This document shows positions 49,877-62,338 of a stretch of 64,000 nt of DNA, in pieces. A program made the translations under genes and the position numbers. Each line of letters opens with the position of its first letter. Positions within the stretch are counted from its first letter, which is position 1. The notes beneath the pieces were generated by a model. That model did no database searches, was not told the DNA's origin, and saw only the letters and a list, made by a program, of their open reading frames with translations. Source of the stretch: Cryptomeria japonica (Eukaryota > Streptophyta > Pinopsida > Cupressales > Cupressaceae); contig NW_026729354.1 in NCBI RefSeq assembly GCF_030272615.1, positions 1 through 64,000 on the forward strand. Direction: 5' to 3'.

Positions 49877-50010
49877 TACCAATGATGAGAGATCTACTTG
49901 TGGATGTTGTTTTTTGTTGGATTAGGTGCAATCTCATGTAATAGTAAGAAACAATAATATACTTATCTTGGCTCTACCAAAGTTATATATAAGGGTTGTA
50001 CCAATCATGT

Positions 50011-50645
50011 AGGTAAATGCATCCAAAGAGGCCCTATGGCTAAGAAGATAACTTGAAGACTTGGGTCTACCTCAAGCAACTCCTACACCTTTGTATTGTG
50101 ATAATCAAAGTGTCATTGATTTGGAAAAGAATCTAATATTCCATGTAAGGACCAAGCACATTGTTCTTCAACACCAAGTCATAAAAGAGAAAATTGAAGA
50201 AAAAAAAATTCTCTTCTATATTATAAAGGTGAAGATAAAATTATAGATATTCTCACCAAACCACTTTGTAAAGATAAATTTTTTCATCATTATAATAATC
50301 TTGGATTACAACCCATTGAAGGGTTTGATATAAACCCCCCAAGTAAAGCTTAAGGGGGGTGTTAGAAATTAATCTTTACTTGATAAAGTTAATTTCCTTT
50401 TACTTGTTACTTGTAGGAATATTTATAAGGAATTCATACAATTCCTTTGTCTTATATGAGTTCTCACATAACTCATTTTATTTATTCCAAATATGTCAAA
50501 AATTATATTTCCTCCTTATGAGGATTTTTACACTTTTCACACACATAAGATGCTAGATGGCATGCTTAGGCTTGGGAGATACATTTACAACTGCACTCTC
50601 ACCTCTATATATTTGAGGTTCCTCTCTCATTTATTCATGGTAACA
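50011..50645 (+). mobile_element. Ty1/copia 3' remnant, copy 3
   Basis: Same remnant, with the 1-bp deletion shared with copy 2. Confidence 0.75.
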
Positions 50646-50651
50646 TTCCAT

Positions 50652-51729
50652 TGTTAGGTCTCGGAGACAATTGAGAGGGGTGGGTGAATCAGTTGTCTAA
50701 TGATTTTCAACTAAAATTAACTTAACCAAAACTCAATGCTTAATACAGGTAAACCAAACTTAATGTCAGTAGACATTTTATCAGTTAACTGTAGTACTGA
50801 TAAAGATCAATGCATGAAACAAAAAGACAACAACTTCCATAACACATAACACCAATGTTTGCATGTGGAAACCCTGTAAGGGGAAAAACCACGGTGGGAA
50901 ACCTTACCCACAATCAGATGATACTACTGCATATAGTATGTGTATACAATAGGGGGTCTGCACATGCAGAAAGGCCAAGCACCTAGAACTCACTACTCAA
51001 ACACAAATGGGAGTCACACTGACTACAATTGGATGGTTAAATCCAATAATGATGTACAGCTCAAAATAGCATCTTCATATGCTAGATTCAGTACCGGTTT
51101 AGTTCTGATATGCCTTCACAAAAACCTTCCTTCAACCTTCAAATGATGTCTGCGTGTATAGCTCTGCTTATTCTTGCATATACCTCATTACAATCCTTTT
51201 CGCATTTTTTTCCTTACATTCTACTTCGATAAAATAAGATCTTACATATATGCCGAAGCCTAGGACCAAAATGTATAGGTCGGCTTTACAAAAGATATTA
51301 CAACAAAACAATTTACAAGTAAATGAATAACCAATGAAATATCCGATTCAACATGTCGGCTTAATGCATTTGCAATGATAATAAATCATCTCCATAGCAT
51401 GTCGTGCTGATCTGGAATAGATAAGCCTTCCAGTGTTTATCCTGGACCTATCTGCCAGTAACAGCAAATATGCAAACTCGAATATACCAATGAACAAATC
51501 TCCAAGACAAAGTGTCCAAATGATGTTTTTGACATAACCAAATATTCTCCATGTCATTCCAAGTGTTGGTGAACAATATATCCTGTCGGTGAAATAGATA
51601 CTGGTGACTGTGCATAAGTCACTTGTTTGCCGGTGAACATTGCCAATTCTCCAAGTGTTAGTGGACTAACCAGAGTTGATAAGTGTTGACATCAATGACA
51701 AAACCATATCAACATATTCAAAATACCAA

Positions 51730-51731
<2 letters not shown>
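50652..51731 (-). mobile_element. Solo copia-type LTR, copy 3
   Basis: Same block and termini as in copy 1. Confidence 0.65.

Positions 51732-51732
<1 letters not shown>

Positions 51733-51784
<52 letters not shown>
51733..51784. repeat. Microsatellite (CT)26, copy 3
   Basis: Perfect CT run of 52 bases, one repeat longer than in copy 2. Confidence 0.97.
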
Positions 51785-51787
<3 letters not shown>

Positions 51788-52083
51788 TAAATTATTTAGG
51801 ATTTATGTCATCTACATAATATTGGGGTTTTTCTCTTTAATTTTTCCACTTACAAATCTTGTGTATCCTTCTTGGATATTGGTTTACTTTGGTTTAGGAG
51901 CACCTAAGGATGAGTAGATACCCTTTTCAATTTTGGCAATTTTGGCATAAGGAATAGTTCTAGTCCATTAGGTTGTATGTTTGGAGCTTGGGGTGCATTT
52001 TTGTTTTCTTTGTGAAAGTTTTGTTTTTTGGAAAGACTTACCCTGATGGAGTCACCAGCGGTTGGAGTGAGTCAAAGTGGAAC

Positions 52084-52717
52084 CATCGGATATCGGCAGG
52101 AGTGTTTTCCACCTACACCGATAACCCGATGAAACTGCCAGCTAACAGGTGAGCAAGTCTGGGATGATCAATGTCGATCGCTATACTGCAATGGAAAGTT
52201 GCACAAGGTTTACCTCCTGTAACTTGGTGACCATGGTGGGACCCAGCGAGAAGTTAGCAAGTGGAGCGAATCGAAGTGAAGCCATCGAGAATTGGCAAGA
52301 CTAGTTTTTGTGTCACCCGGTAACCCAATGGGAAAGCATGCAGTTTGGAGCGCACCATCGGCTATCGGCATCACAAGTTTGGAGCTACACCGATAACCTG
52401 ATGGGAAGGAAGCAGGTTTGGAGCACATCATTGGCCATCAGCAAAACATGTTTGGGGCTACACCGATAACCCAACAATGAAGCATTCTGTTGGGAGCGCA
52501 CCATCCGCCATCGGTAAGAGTATTTTAATGCTACTCCGATGACCTGATGGAAACCAATGTGGAAGTGCGCAAAGTGTAAAATGTCATCGGACATCGAAGT
52601 AAGTGTTTTGAGGCTACTCCAATGACCCGATAGAAAAGAAAGTGAGTTGTAAACTGCCATCACACATCAGTGTAAGTGTTTCGGTGCTAACCCGATGACC
52701 CGATGGAAATCAAAAGA
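52084..52717. repeat. 73-bp hairpin repeats, copy 3
   Basis: Same array as copy 1. Confidence 0.8.
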
Positions 52718-52792
52718 TAGTTACAGTTAGAAACCGATTGTGTCGAGTTCAATCTCGTCGGTTTGGGATGATTCATGACATGTCGTAGAGGC

Positions 52793-52801
52793 TATAAAAT
52801 A
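52793..52801 (+). promoter_or_regulatory. TATA box of interrupted LTR-like promoter, copy 3
   Basis: Same site; the downstream part resumes after element F at 57816. Confidence 0.5.
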
Positions 52802-52834
52802 CCCAATGGGCATTCTGTAACGAGGTTGGATAGG

Positions 52835-54307
52835 TGATGCAAAGCATCCACACCCATACACAATCCCTACACCTTTTAGGAACCTACCTCACATTGTTGA
52901 GGTTTCACAATGATTAATCACTTTCCCTTATGAAGGTTTGCCATAATCTTTTATAAAACTCCACATGTATTGCTTCTTGCCTATGAACACAATCATAACT
53001 TCTAGACCAACTAGGATAGGTTTCTTGGCATTGAGGGCAGTCATAAACCAAAGGGAGTATAAGTTTGTTTGAAGGATACCATCACTTTATACAGAGCCTT
53101 TACACTTACACACACCCTCTCAAAACTCATACCAACCATTAATTACCAAACACCATGTACTCTGATCCAACCCTCAACATGTATAAAAGGTTACTGTTAA
53201 ACAATAACTTACTGGCCTCTTTGACACATGCTCACTCGAAGATGAATACCTTTTTCCATTGGACATATTTTGCAGCTCCCTATGGTGGGACTCTAGAAAA
53301 GTAGGTTATGATTAACATATCCAAAAATTAGAAAGATCCAACGGTTACGTTTTGAGATATAGACCCTGTATCAGGACTGTACTTTTCTTGAAAAATCAAA
53401 CCTTCTTGAGGCAAGTTTTCAGTCACCTTCATGCCTCAAACCATGTGCAAAACCCATCATGGAACCCTGCAACAATAATGGAATGATAATTTATATAATA
53501 TTACATATTTCCACCAATTTTTGTGTCTTGATCAACCAAGAACAAAATGATATAGCATTATCTTTGTCTCAGTTTGCCCAAGTTCTGGGTTTTTACAATT
53601 TTGAGAGAACTTATTGTATCTATGCCAAAACAACACCAAATTACATGAAACCTGAAGAAAATGAAAGGTAATTTACTATTCTTAAACCCTCAAACTATTT
53701 TAATGAACCTTCAATGCATAGCAATGGTGAAAACTAACAAATTGCAGACTGAATGTGAGGAAAGTTCAGGAAAAACACAGAATGTGCAAGGAAACCACTT
53801 ACTATTATTGCCAAAAACTTTAATTTCGAGATTTACATATTTTTAAGGAGTTCTTTCACCATATTTATAGAATTATAAGGATTCCCAACTGACCAACCAA
53901 CTATAACCACCCAAAACCAACCTTTTTTGCAAATGTTGTCAAGCAACTTTGAAAAGTTGCATTGACATCATTTCTTGCTTTTTGACAACTTTTGGTTTAT
54001 TGTAATTCTTGATCATCCAATACCCAAAATAGGTTAAATAACATTTTATAACATTAAAAATGACACAAAATACTCCCCACAACCTTGATATTTCCGTTTT
54101 GACTTGTTTTGACCACTAGGCCCTATCTGAGCAATTTGACAATTTTCAAGACATATGACTCAACTGACTCAACCTTTACATTTTAATGGCACTATTGGCC
54201 TTATTACATCATATTGGGTCTAAATAGACCTTATTTGAACAAAACAAAAACAAACTAAATCATGCCCCACATATGGGCCCTTGAAGAGATGAGGTGCTCC
54301 TCCACCA
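52835..54307 (-). repeat. Element F 3' LTR, copy 3
   Basis: Counterpart of 6093-7565. Confidence 0.9.
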
Positions 54308-54559
54308 TACTCCCCTTAGAAAAGAACTCATGCCCCATGAGTATCCATCATGAAAGGGACCTTGAATCATCTAATATCCTGCAACAACAAAAGGATAAGA
54401 ACCTACAATCCAATTCACACAATAAGGATCAGAAAAGAACTTTCCCATTGGTGGGCAACCGGTATATGCATGTGTAGAAACTTGAACCGGTTGGCTTGGT
54501 TCATGTGGCTTCTCTAGAACACTCTGATTTGGATCAGTTTTCATAATAGGTGTACTGAT

Positions 54560-56278
54560 CTAAGTGGGTTTAGTAGGACACCAAATAGAACCAATCATTA
54601 CCCCAATGCTATCCTTGTGTTCCACCTTCTCTTGTGTAGATTTTGTTTCAATTTTCTCGGCTTGAACCAATGTCTTCTTACCAAACATCACAATCTTACC
54701 TTTACCCTTAACATCCTCACTCATGGGCAAGAATGTATATTGTAATCCATTCTTCTCAAGAGTATAAGTGTTCTCCCTACCATTGTAGAGTGTACGGTTG
54801 TCATATTGCCATGGTCTGCCAAGTAAGATATGGCTACACTCCATGGGTAAAACATCACATAGAACACTTTCCTTGTATTCACCAATCTAAAAATCAACTC
54901 TTGCCTGCTCTTTAACCAACAAACTAATATCATCATTAACCCAAAATTATTTATATGGATTCTTATAAGGTATCCTCTCTAATTGCAATTTCTCAACCAT
55001 TTCATTTGAAACCATATTATCACTTGAACCTGAATCAACAACCAAAGTACAAAGTTTACCTTTGCACTTACACTTTGTCCTAAAGAGGCTTCTCCTTTGA
55101 ATGGGTTCATGTTGTGTTGATGTCTTCAACAAGGACTTCTTCATCATCAAACACTCACCAACTTCTCCTGTACACACAATTGTCTTTGGACTATCACTAA
55201 CCTCTTCCTCTTGAGCATATGCAACCCTTCTAGAGGATGATGATGATGATGCTCCCTTCTCAGGACATTTGAAACAAGGATGCCCATACTCATTATAGTT
55301 GTAACATCTCCCTGAAAATTGGTTAAAACCCCTACCAAATCTACCTCTATTACCACCAAAACCACCTCTAAAATCAGAAAATGAATGCTCTTTATCTTTC
55401 TTTACTTCACCTTCTTCCTCATTGTTTGGTTTATGTGAAGTAAATGTACCTCTACCCCTACCATTGTTATTGCCTCTACCTCTTGCAGCCTTATCTTGTC
55501 TCCTCTTCATCTTTTCTTCCACCTTGAGAGATAATTGATAACATTCCTTGACATTATTGGGGTTAGCCACAACCAACTCATCTTGAATATTAAATCTCAA
55601 ACCTCCTAAGTATCTAGCAACCTTAACAAATTCATCTTCTTCTCTACCAGACCTTATACTCAACTTTAAAAATTCATTAGTATATGCCTTAACATCTTGT
55701 TCCTTTTGCCTTAACCCTTGCAATCTCTTATACAATTGAATTTCATAGTCTTTAGGAAGGAAATTACCTTTTAGTTTAGCCACCATCCGACCCCAAGAAG
55801 TAACCTTGGTCTTTCCTCTCTTTCTTCTATTAGCTTCTTCATGATCCCACCATAGGAGTGCATGTCCCTTGAGTTTTGTCTTTTCCTATTTGACCTTTTG
55901 TTCATTAGGTATGCCTTCGCCATCAAAATAAGCATCCATTGCTGCTATCCAATCCAAAAGTTCTTCCTCTTTCAAACTACCATCATACATTGGTATATCA
56001 CCCCTTACCTTGTACTTGTCTCCTTTTACCACCTTAAGAATTCTGAGTGTTCTTTGTTCTTCAGGGTCTATATGCTCTTCAATTTCTTCCTTTGCCTCAT
56101 GGAACTCTTCATCTCCTTCCTCTTCTTCACTAACATCCCCTACATCAACATTTCTTCTCTGACTAGTCTCCAAGGCTTAAAGCCTTGCTAAGAGGGCATG
56201 ATAGGACTCTTGTAACCTTGTGTTCTTCTCCTTCAATTCTTGGATCTCCCTTGTTCTACCTGCATTCTTCAGAGACAT
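54560..56278 (-). pseudogene. Element F gag-pro pseudogene, copy 3
   Basis: Identical translation and the same four in-frame stops as copy 1. Confidence 0.88.
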
Positions 56279-56320
56279 CTTGTCTCACTCCTTTCAACCT
56301 TCAATAAGAACTACCCCCGT

Positions 56321-56332
56321 GCTCTGATACCA
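56321..56332 (-). other. Element F primer-binding site, copy 3
   Basis: Same 12-base match. Confidence 0.9.
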
Positions 56333-56335
56333 ATC

Positions 56336-57810
56336 TGATGTAGTGCATTCACACCCACACACAATCCCTACACCTTTTAGGAATCGACCTCACATTGTTG
56401 AGGTTTCACAATGATTAATCACTTTCCCTTATGAAGGTTTGCCATAATTTTTTATAAAACTCCACACATATTGCTTCTTGCCTATGAACACAATCATACC
56501 TTCTAGACCAACTAGGATAGGTTTCTTGGGATTGAGGGCAGTCATAAACCAAAGGGAGTATAAGTTTGTTTGAAGGATACCATCACTTTATATAGAACCT
56601 TGACACTTCCACACACCATCTCAAAACTCATACCAACCATTAATTACCAAACACCATGTACTCTGATCCAACCCTCAACATGTACAAAAGGTTACTATTA
56701 AACAAGAACTTACTGGCCTCTTTGACACATGTTCACTCAAAGATGAATAACTTTTTCCATTGGACATATTTTGCAGATCCCTCCAGTGGGACTCTAGAAA
56801 ACTCAAGTATGACAAACATATCAAAAAATTAGAAAGATCCAATGGTTACATTTTGATATATTGAGCCCGTATCAGGACTATATTTTTCTTGTGACAGTCA
56901 AACCTTCTTGAGGCAAGTTTTCAGTCACCTTCATGTCTCAAACCATGTGCAAAACCTATCATGAAACCCTGAAACAATAATGGAATGATAATTTACATAA
57001 TATTACATATTTCCACCAATTTTTGTGGCTTGATCAACCAAGACCAAAAAGATATAGCATTATCTTTGTCTCAGTTTGCCCTAGTTCTGGGTTTTGACAA
57101 TTTTGAGAGAACTTATTGTATCTTTGCCAAAACAACACCAAATGACATGAAACCTGAAGGAAATGAAAGGTAATTTACTGTTCTTAAACCCCCAAACCAT
57201 TTTAATGAACCTTCAATACATATAAATGGTTAAAACTAACAAATTACAAATTGAATGTGAGGAAAGTTCAGGAAAAACACAGAATGTGCAAGGAAACCAC
57301 TTACTATTATTGCCAAAAACTTCAATTCTGAGAATTACATCATTTTGAGGAATTATTTCACCATATTTATAGAATTATAAGGATTCCCAACTGACCAACC
57401 AACTATAACCACCCAAAACCAACCTTTGTTGTAAATGTTGTCAAGCAACTTTGAAAAGTTGCATTGACATCATTTCTTGCTTTTTGACAACTTTTGGTTT
57501 ATTGTACTTCTTGATCATCCAATACCCCAAACAGGTTAAATAACATTTTATAACATTAAAAATGACACAAAATACTCCCCACAACCTTGATATTTCCATT
57601 TTGACTTGTTTTGACCACTAGGCCCTATCTGAGCAATTTGACAATTTTCAGGACATATGACTCAACTGACTCAACCTTTACATTTTAATGGCACTATTGG
57701 CCTTATTATATCATATTGGGTCTAAATAGACCCTATTTAAAACAAAACAAAAACAAACTAAATCATGCCCCACATATGGGCCCTTGAAGGGATGAGGTGC
57801 TCCTCCACCA
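56336..57810 (-). repeat. Element F 5' LTR, copy 3
   Basis: Counterpart of 9594-11068. Confidence 0.9.
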
Positions 57811-58630
57811 ATAGGTGGAATAAAGAACATCTTTTGAATAACAATTTGAGGACTATTTTTTGGTTTCTTTCTCAAAGTTCAATTTTCGTTTGAAAACTAT
57901 AAATAATGGCTTAAATCTTTAAATGATAGTGTGATAGAGTAGATGTTACTTTTCTAAGTTTTGTGAGTCCCAATTTTGAAGTCGTGTCAAGCTCGGCTCT
58001 GTAAATAAGTTATCATTTTGTTTCTTGTTTTCTGTTGGTGACAAGTAGTTATAACATGGCTCTGTCTTGATTCTCCATCATGGTATCCACGCGACCATTG
58101 GAGGTTGTCAAGAAGAGTCATCCATGTATAGTAGAGTTCTATGTGTAGTAGACTAGGGAATGGCGTCGATCGTTTCAACAAACTGGCCCTAGGCGAGCTT
58201 GATGATAACTTGGCTAGGTATCAATGACCAAGAGGAATCACTTGCAGGGTAGACTGGAGTCTAGGCTGTTAGCCTTAGACCAGAGGAAGATGGGATCAAA
58301 GGGAGAGAAGATCCAAGCATGAGGAGGAAAACAACTTAGCAGAAGTTGTAGGTATAATCCATGGTAGAGAAAACCCTGCAAGGTGGCTAGTGAGATCCGG
58401 TGGATTAGTGAGTTGGTGGATTTATGAAAGTGAATTCACATAGAGCAGAGTATCAAACCTCGGTAGTGAGGACCTAGAGTGGATTAGGGGAATAGTGAGA
58501 GGAGAATTCTCAAGTTGGGCTAGGATGAAAGTCTTAGAGTGAGTCAAGCTGACTCAAGCAAACTAGGATCCTCCCTATCATACTTGCTCTTGTTTTGGCT
58601 TCTCACGTAATGCTAACATATGCCTTCAAA

Positions 58631-58822
58631 CAGCCCAGACAGGTAGTAGAGTTGGCTTGGACCATGGGTTTTATCCCCATTGGTCTTGGGTTCGACTCTA
58701 AGGCCTGGAATCAACCGATGCACCTAGCTTATGGGTGGCTTGGTACATCTTCAGGGACTAGTCTTGCCCCAAATGGGTGCCGGGCTAGGTCGCGAAGATA
58801 CCTTGGACTAACAAAAAAAATG
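58631..58822 (+). mobile_element. tRNA-derived SINE, copy 3
   Basis: Same element, with flanking duplications at 58619-58630 and 58823-58834. Confidence 0.85.
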
Positions 58823-61461
58823 TATACCTTCAAATATTTTCTCCTTGATTACTTTATTTTTTGTACTTTATGTTATTTTTCTTTCAATTACTTGTAGTTT
58901 AAATGTGTGTTGGGTTGAATCAACACATTCTATCCATCTTAAAAAGTAATTCAACTTCCTCTAAGTCTCTAACCTCAACTATAGGTTCCCACACCTTGAG
59001 ATCATTCTCAGTGTGTCATTGGAATGTTAAACTAATTTCAATAGGGTGCAATTTCATGTGACAAGATAAGTTACTACTTAGTTGTACAAATCCTTTGAGG
59101 CCTTCAAATAAAGGACACCAACATGACATTAAAGCATGATGTTAATGAAGGTTAATGATTTTTTTAAGTTTAATTTTTATTTATTTCCCACGCCTAGGGT
59201 TTAGCTTTTGGATTTTCCCTTTCAAACAAGAACCCCGTGAGAAATCACAAGAGTTAAAGATATTTTTTCTATGCTTATTTTGGCCAAATTAGTTTCTCTC
59301 CTTCATAGGATTTTATCTTACATGCATTCATGGCATCACTTTAGTAGATTCCATGCATTCTTTTCTTTTTTCATTGATTTATACTTTTAGATTTTTAAAT
59401 GGGATAATGAACCATTCTAATGTTATTTTTTTAATTATGGCATCCTAGTTCACCTAGAGAAATTTTCTTGATGGTGCACAATTTTTACAAATTTCAATGT
59501 TGTGTTCAAAAGATGCTCAAAAAATTAGAGATCTTTTGTACTTAGATCACCAATTGGCACATTATTTTAATTTTCAATAAAATATCTTAATTTTTTGTGC
59601 TATTGGGTGAACTATTCACATCATTTAATTGGGCCCTATTGTTCATGTAAATAAAATAAAATGAAAAATTAGATTTAACGACCTACTTTGTGTAATTTGT
59701 ACCTTAAGAAAGTTGTCAATCTAATAACTATTTTCCTCTATTCTATTAGTTAAAGATAGCCATGATATTATCTTGGTTGTCCTTCTCTTATTTTTGGTAT
59801 TTTTGAGGGATAATGGAAATAAATAAGGTGAAGATTCATTATACCTTTTGTGTTGCATAGAATATTTTAGTCTGACAAATGAACACTATTGCACTATTGG
59901 TTCTCAAAATCCACACAAGCACTTGAATGTCCTCACTACTCATTTAATATGTGTGATGAATTAGTCTAACAACAAGATGCATGGTAGACTACAATCTCTT
60001 GAATGCCAATTTGATAGTTCTCTTCCATTGTGTCATTGTTCAAGGTAGTACAACATGACATGTTTGTAAGTCCCATTTTGTTATCTATAAAGAACCTATG
60101 AACCAATAAAGAAGGGGGAGAGATGTAATCAAGAGACACACATGTTACATTTTCACTCAATCTTAAAATGCCAAAAGTAAATATGTAAAAGCATTGTGGA
60201 AACAACATGAGGGATATGAATAAAATGTTAGTTTTTAATATCCTGTACAATTCAATTTATCATAGAAAGCCTCCATTAAATGGACATAACACCCTAAAGG
60301 ATAAATCAACTTTTTAAAATTATAAAAGCATGTCACTAGTTTGAAGTTTCTACTTGAAAAGTAACACATCCAAAGATTACAAAAGATCTAAATTATATCT
60401 TGAACCTCATCTTAAAATGTAGTATAACAATCATCAACTAGAAACACCAATCCAAAGGATTTTAATTCCAAATTAAAAACTTTTTCATAATCATGTAGTA
60501 GTTTCATACATGCAACAATAATCGTGTCTACTATTTTCTATCATGTTGCTTCTAACTTTTTCTAGGCTAAGTTTCCCATAAATAAGATCCTCACACTTAT
60601 TCATACTCAAACTAAAGTAGAAATACTCTTGTCCTATGTGCTTTATAGACTTTTTGTTTTAAATCAAGTATTCATTTATACCTCATTAGCTTCATATGTT
60701 TGAATTCATTATAAGTAATATCTGAATATGAGATATGAAAGTTATGAGCAAATAAATATATGAAGCCATGATCTTTTCATTTATTTATTTTGTTCATTGT
60801 GAAAGATTTTAATGTATTCATGATATACTTCCATATTTTCTTTAATTTGGGTTGTTGGAAATATGTTGCTGAGAAATAAAAATCATTTCATTGAAAAGAA
60901 TCGCATTGTTCACCTAGATTTTTATTTGAATCTTAGTACTTTATTTCCCTTTTCTCTCATTGTGATCTAATAAGAGCATATTGAAAATCCAACAAAGAAT
61001 CAACTTCTAAAATTCTAGAGGTTGATTTGGAAACTATGTCCCACATTTGTAGGCTTCCCCCTATTAGCGCAAGTTCGCATTAGGTTAGAGATTGGAACAT
61101 CAATAGGAGCCATTGCAAAAGATATGTAAGAAAAAAGAAAATTTTATTAGAAATTCTTGAAGTAAAGTACCTTTTAGAGATGTAACTTTTGATAATCGAT
61201 TCTTATTTTAATGACTTTTCTTTTAAATGAAGATCTCCACATATTGAATGCATTGAACTGATTAGTTTTGAAATCATTAAAATTCTTAAAATTCCTTCAA
61301 AATCCTTCAAAATCCTTCAAAATGAACTCAAAAAATTCTATAAAACAATCGAGATCTAACTAGAATAAAAGGTAGTGAGCTCTAAGGAGGAAGGATCAAA
61401 AGAGGAAAATCAATGTAAACTCTCAAAGAATATTGATCTACGATAATCAAGAGTGAGGGAT

Positions 61462-62172
61462 TTGACCAAAATTTCATTTGTTAAGACTTCTTTTTGTTTG
61501 TGCCTGAATCGAATAATGGTTGTAAGCCGAGAAATTGGAAGACTTCAATATTCCAGTAAATGAGATTTGCAGGTGGGCGGGCGATACGTTCCTTTCAGTG
61601 ACGTCAGCTATGACCTTATGTAGTCGACATTATTTTTTCGTCAAAATTGATCGGCTAATTAATTAAGTATTTCCCAGCATCAAATCTCATCTGCAAACGT
61701 CAAGGCTTACGTCACGTAACCTTAGTAATGTATTTCGTAATTATATTACTATATTTAATGAAAGTTATCACTATAATAATATTTTTAAGTTGTAACAAAA
61801 CTTGTATTTTTGTATCAGTTAATTTTCATAAATTATTCGTATATTAATATTATGATCGTTTGGGGAAACAATCCTAATTGATGGCGGCAGGATACAGATT
61901 AGAGAAATAACTAGAGGATTCCCTTCCTCCAATTCGGCTAAGTGTATCCGTAGGGTATTGTAATGTTTTTATTAATGTTAAATATTGCGATACAATTCAA
62001 TATAAATAGAAATTCAAATCTTCTTAAATTTGATTTTAGATATTCTTATAATGTTGTTTCATTTGTCAATCTTATATAAAATGTTATTCAACTATTGTAA
62101 TGGTTGTTCTGATTTTCAGAGAGCAAAAACCAATATGCGAATCTTCTTGGAGTCTCTCAATATGGATAGGGG
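61462..62172 (-). promoter_or_regulatory. Orphan SDR promoter paralogue, copy 3
   Basis: Same segment; as-1-like site at 61695-61714. Confidence 0.75.
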
Positions 62173-62338
62173 TAGGGGTGAAGAGATTCTCATAATAGTT
62201 TACGTAATTAGCATAAGTTTGCATACTCTTTCTATACAGGCCCTCTTTTAACAATGTTATGGCTTATTTGACCTCCTCAGACTTCGCACAAGTGCGGTGC
62301 AAATGGCATCACCCACCAGGCCCATCGAAGTATCATAG

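Larger units (their letters stand above)
52835..57810 (-). mobile_element. Element F, copy 3
   Basis: Same element with target duplications ATAGG at 52830-52834 and 57811-57815. Confidence 0.92.
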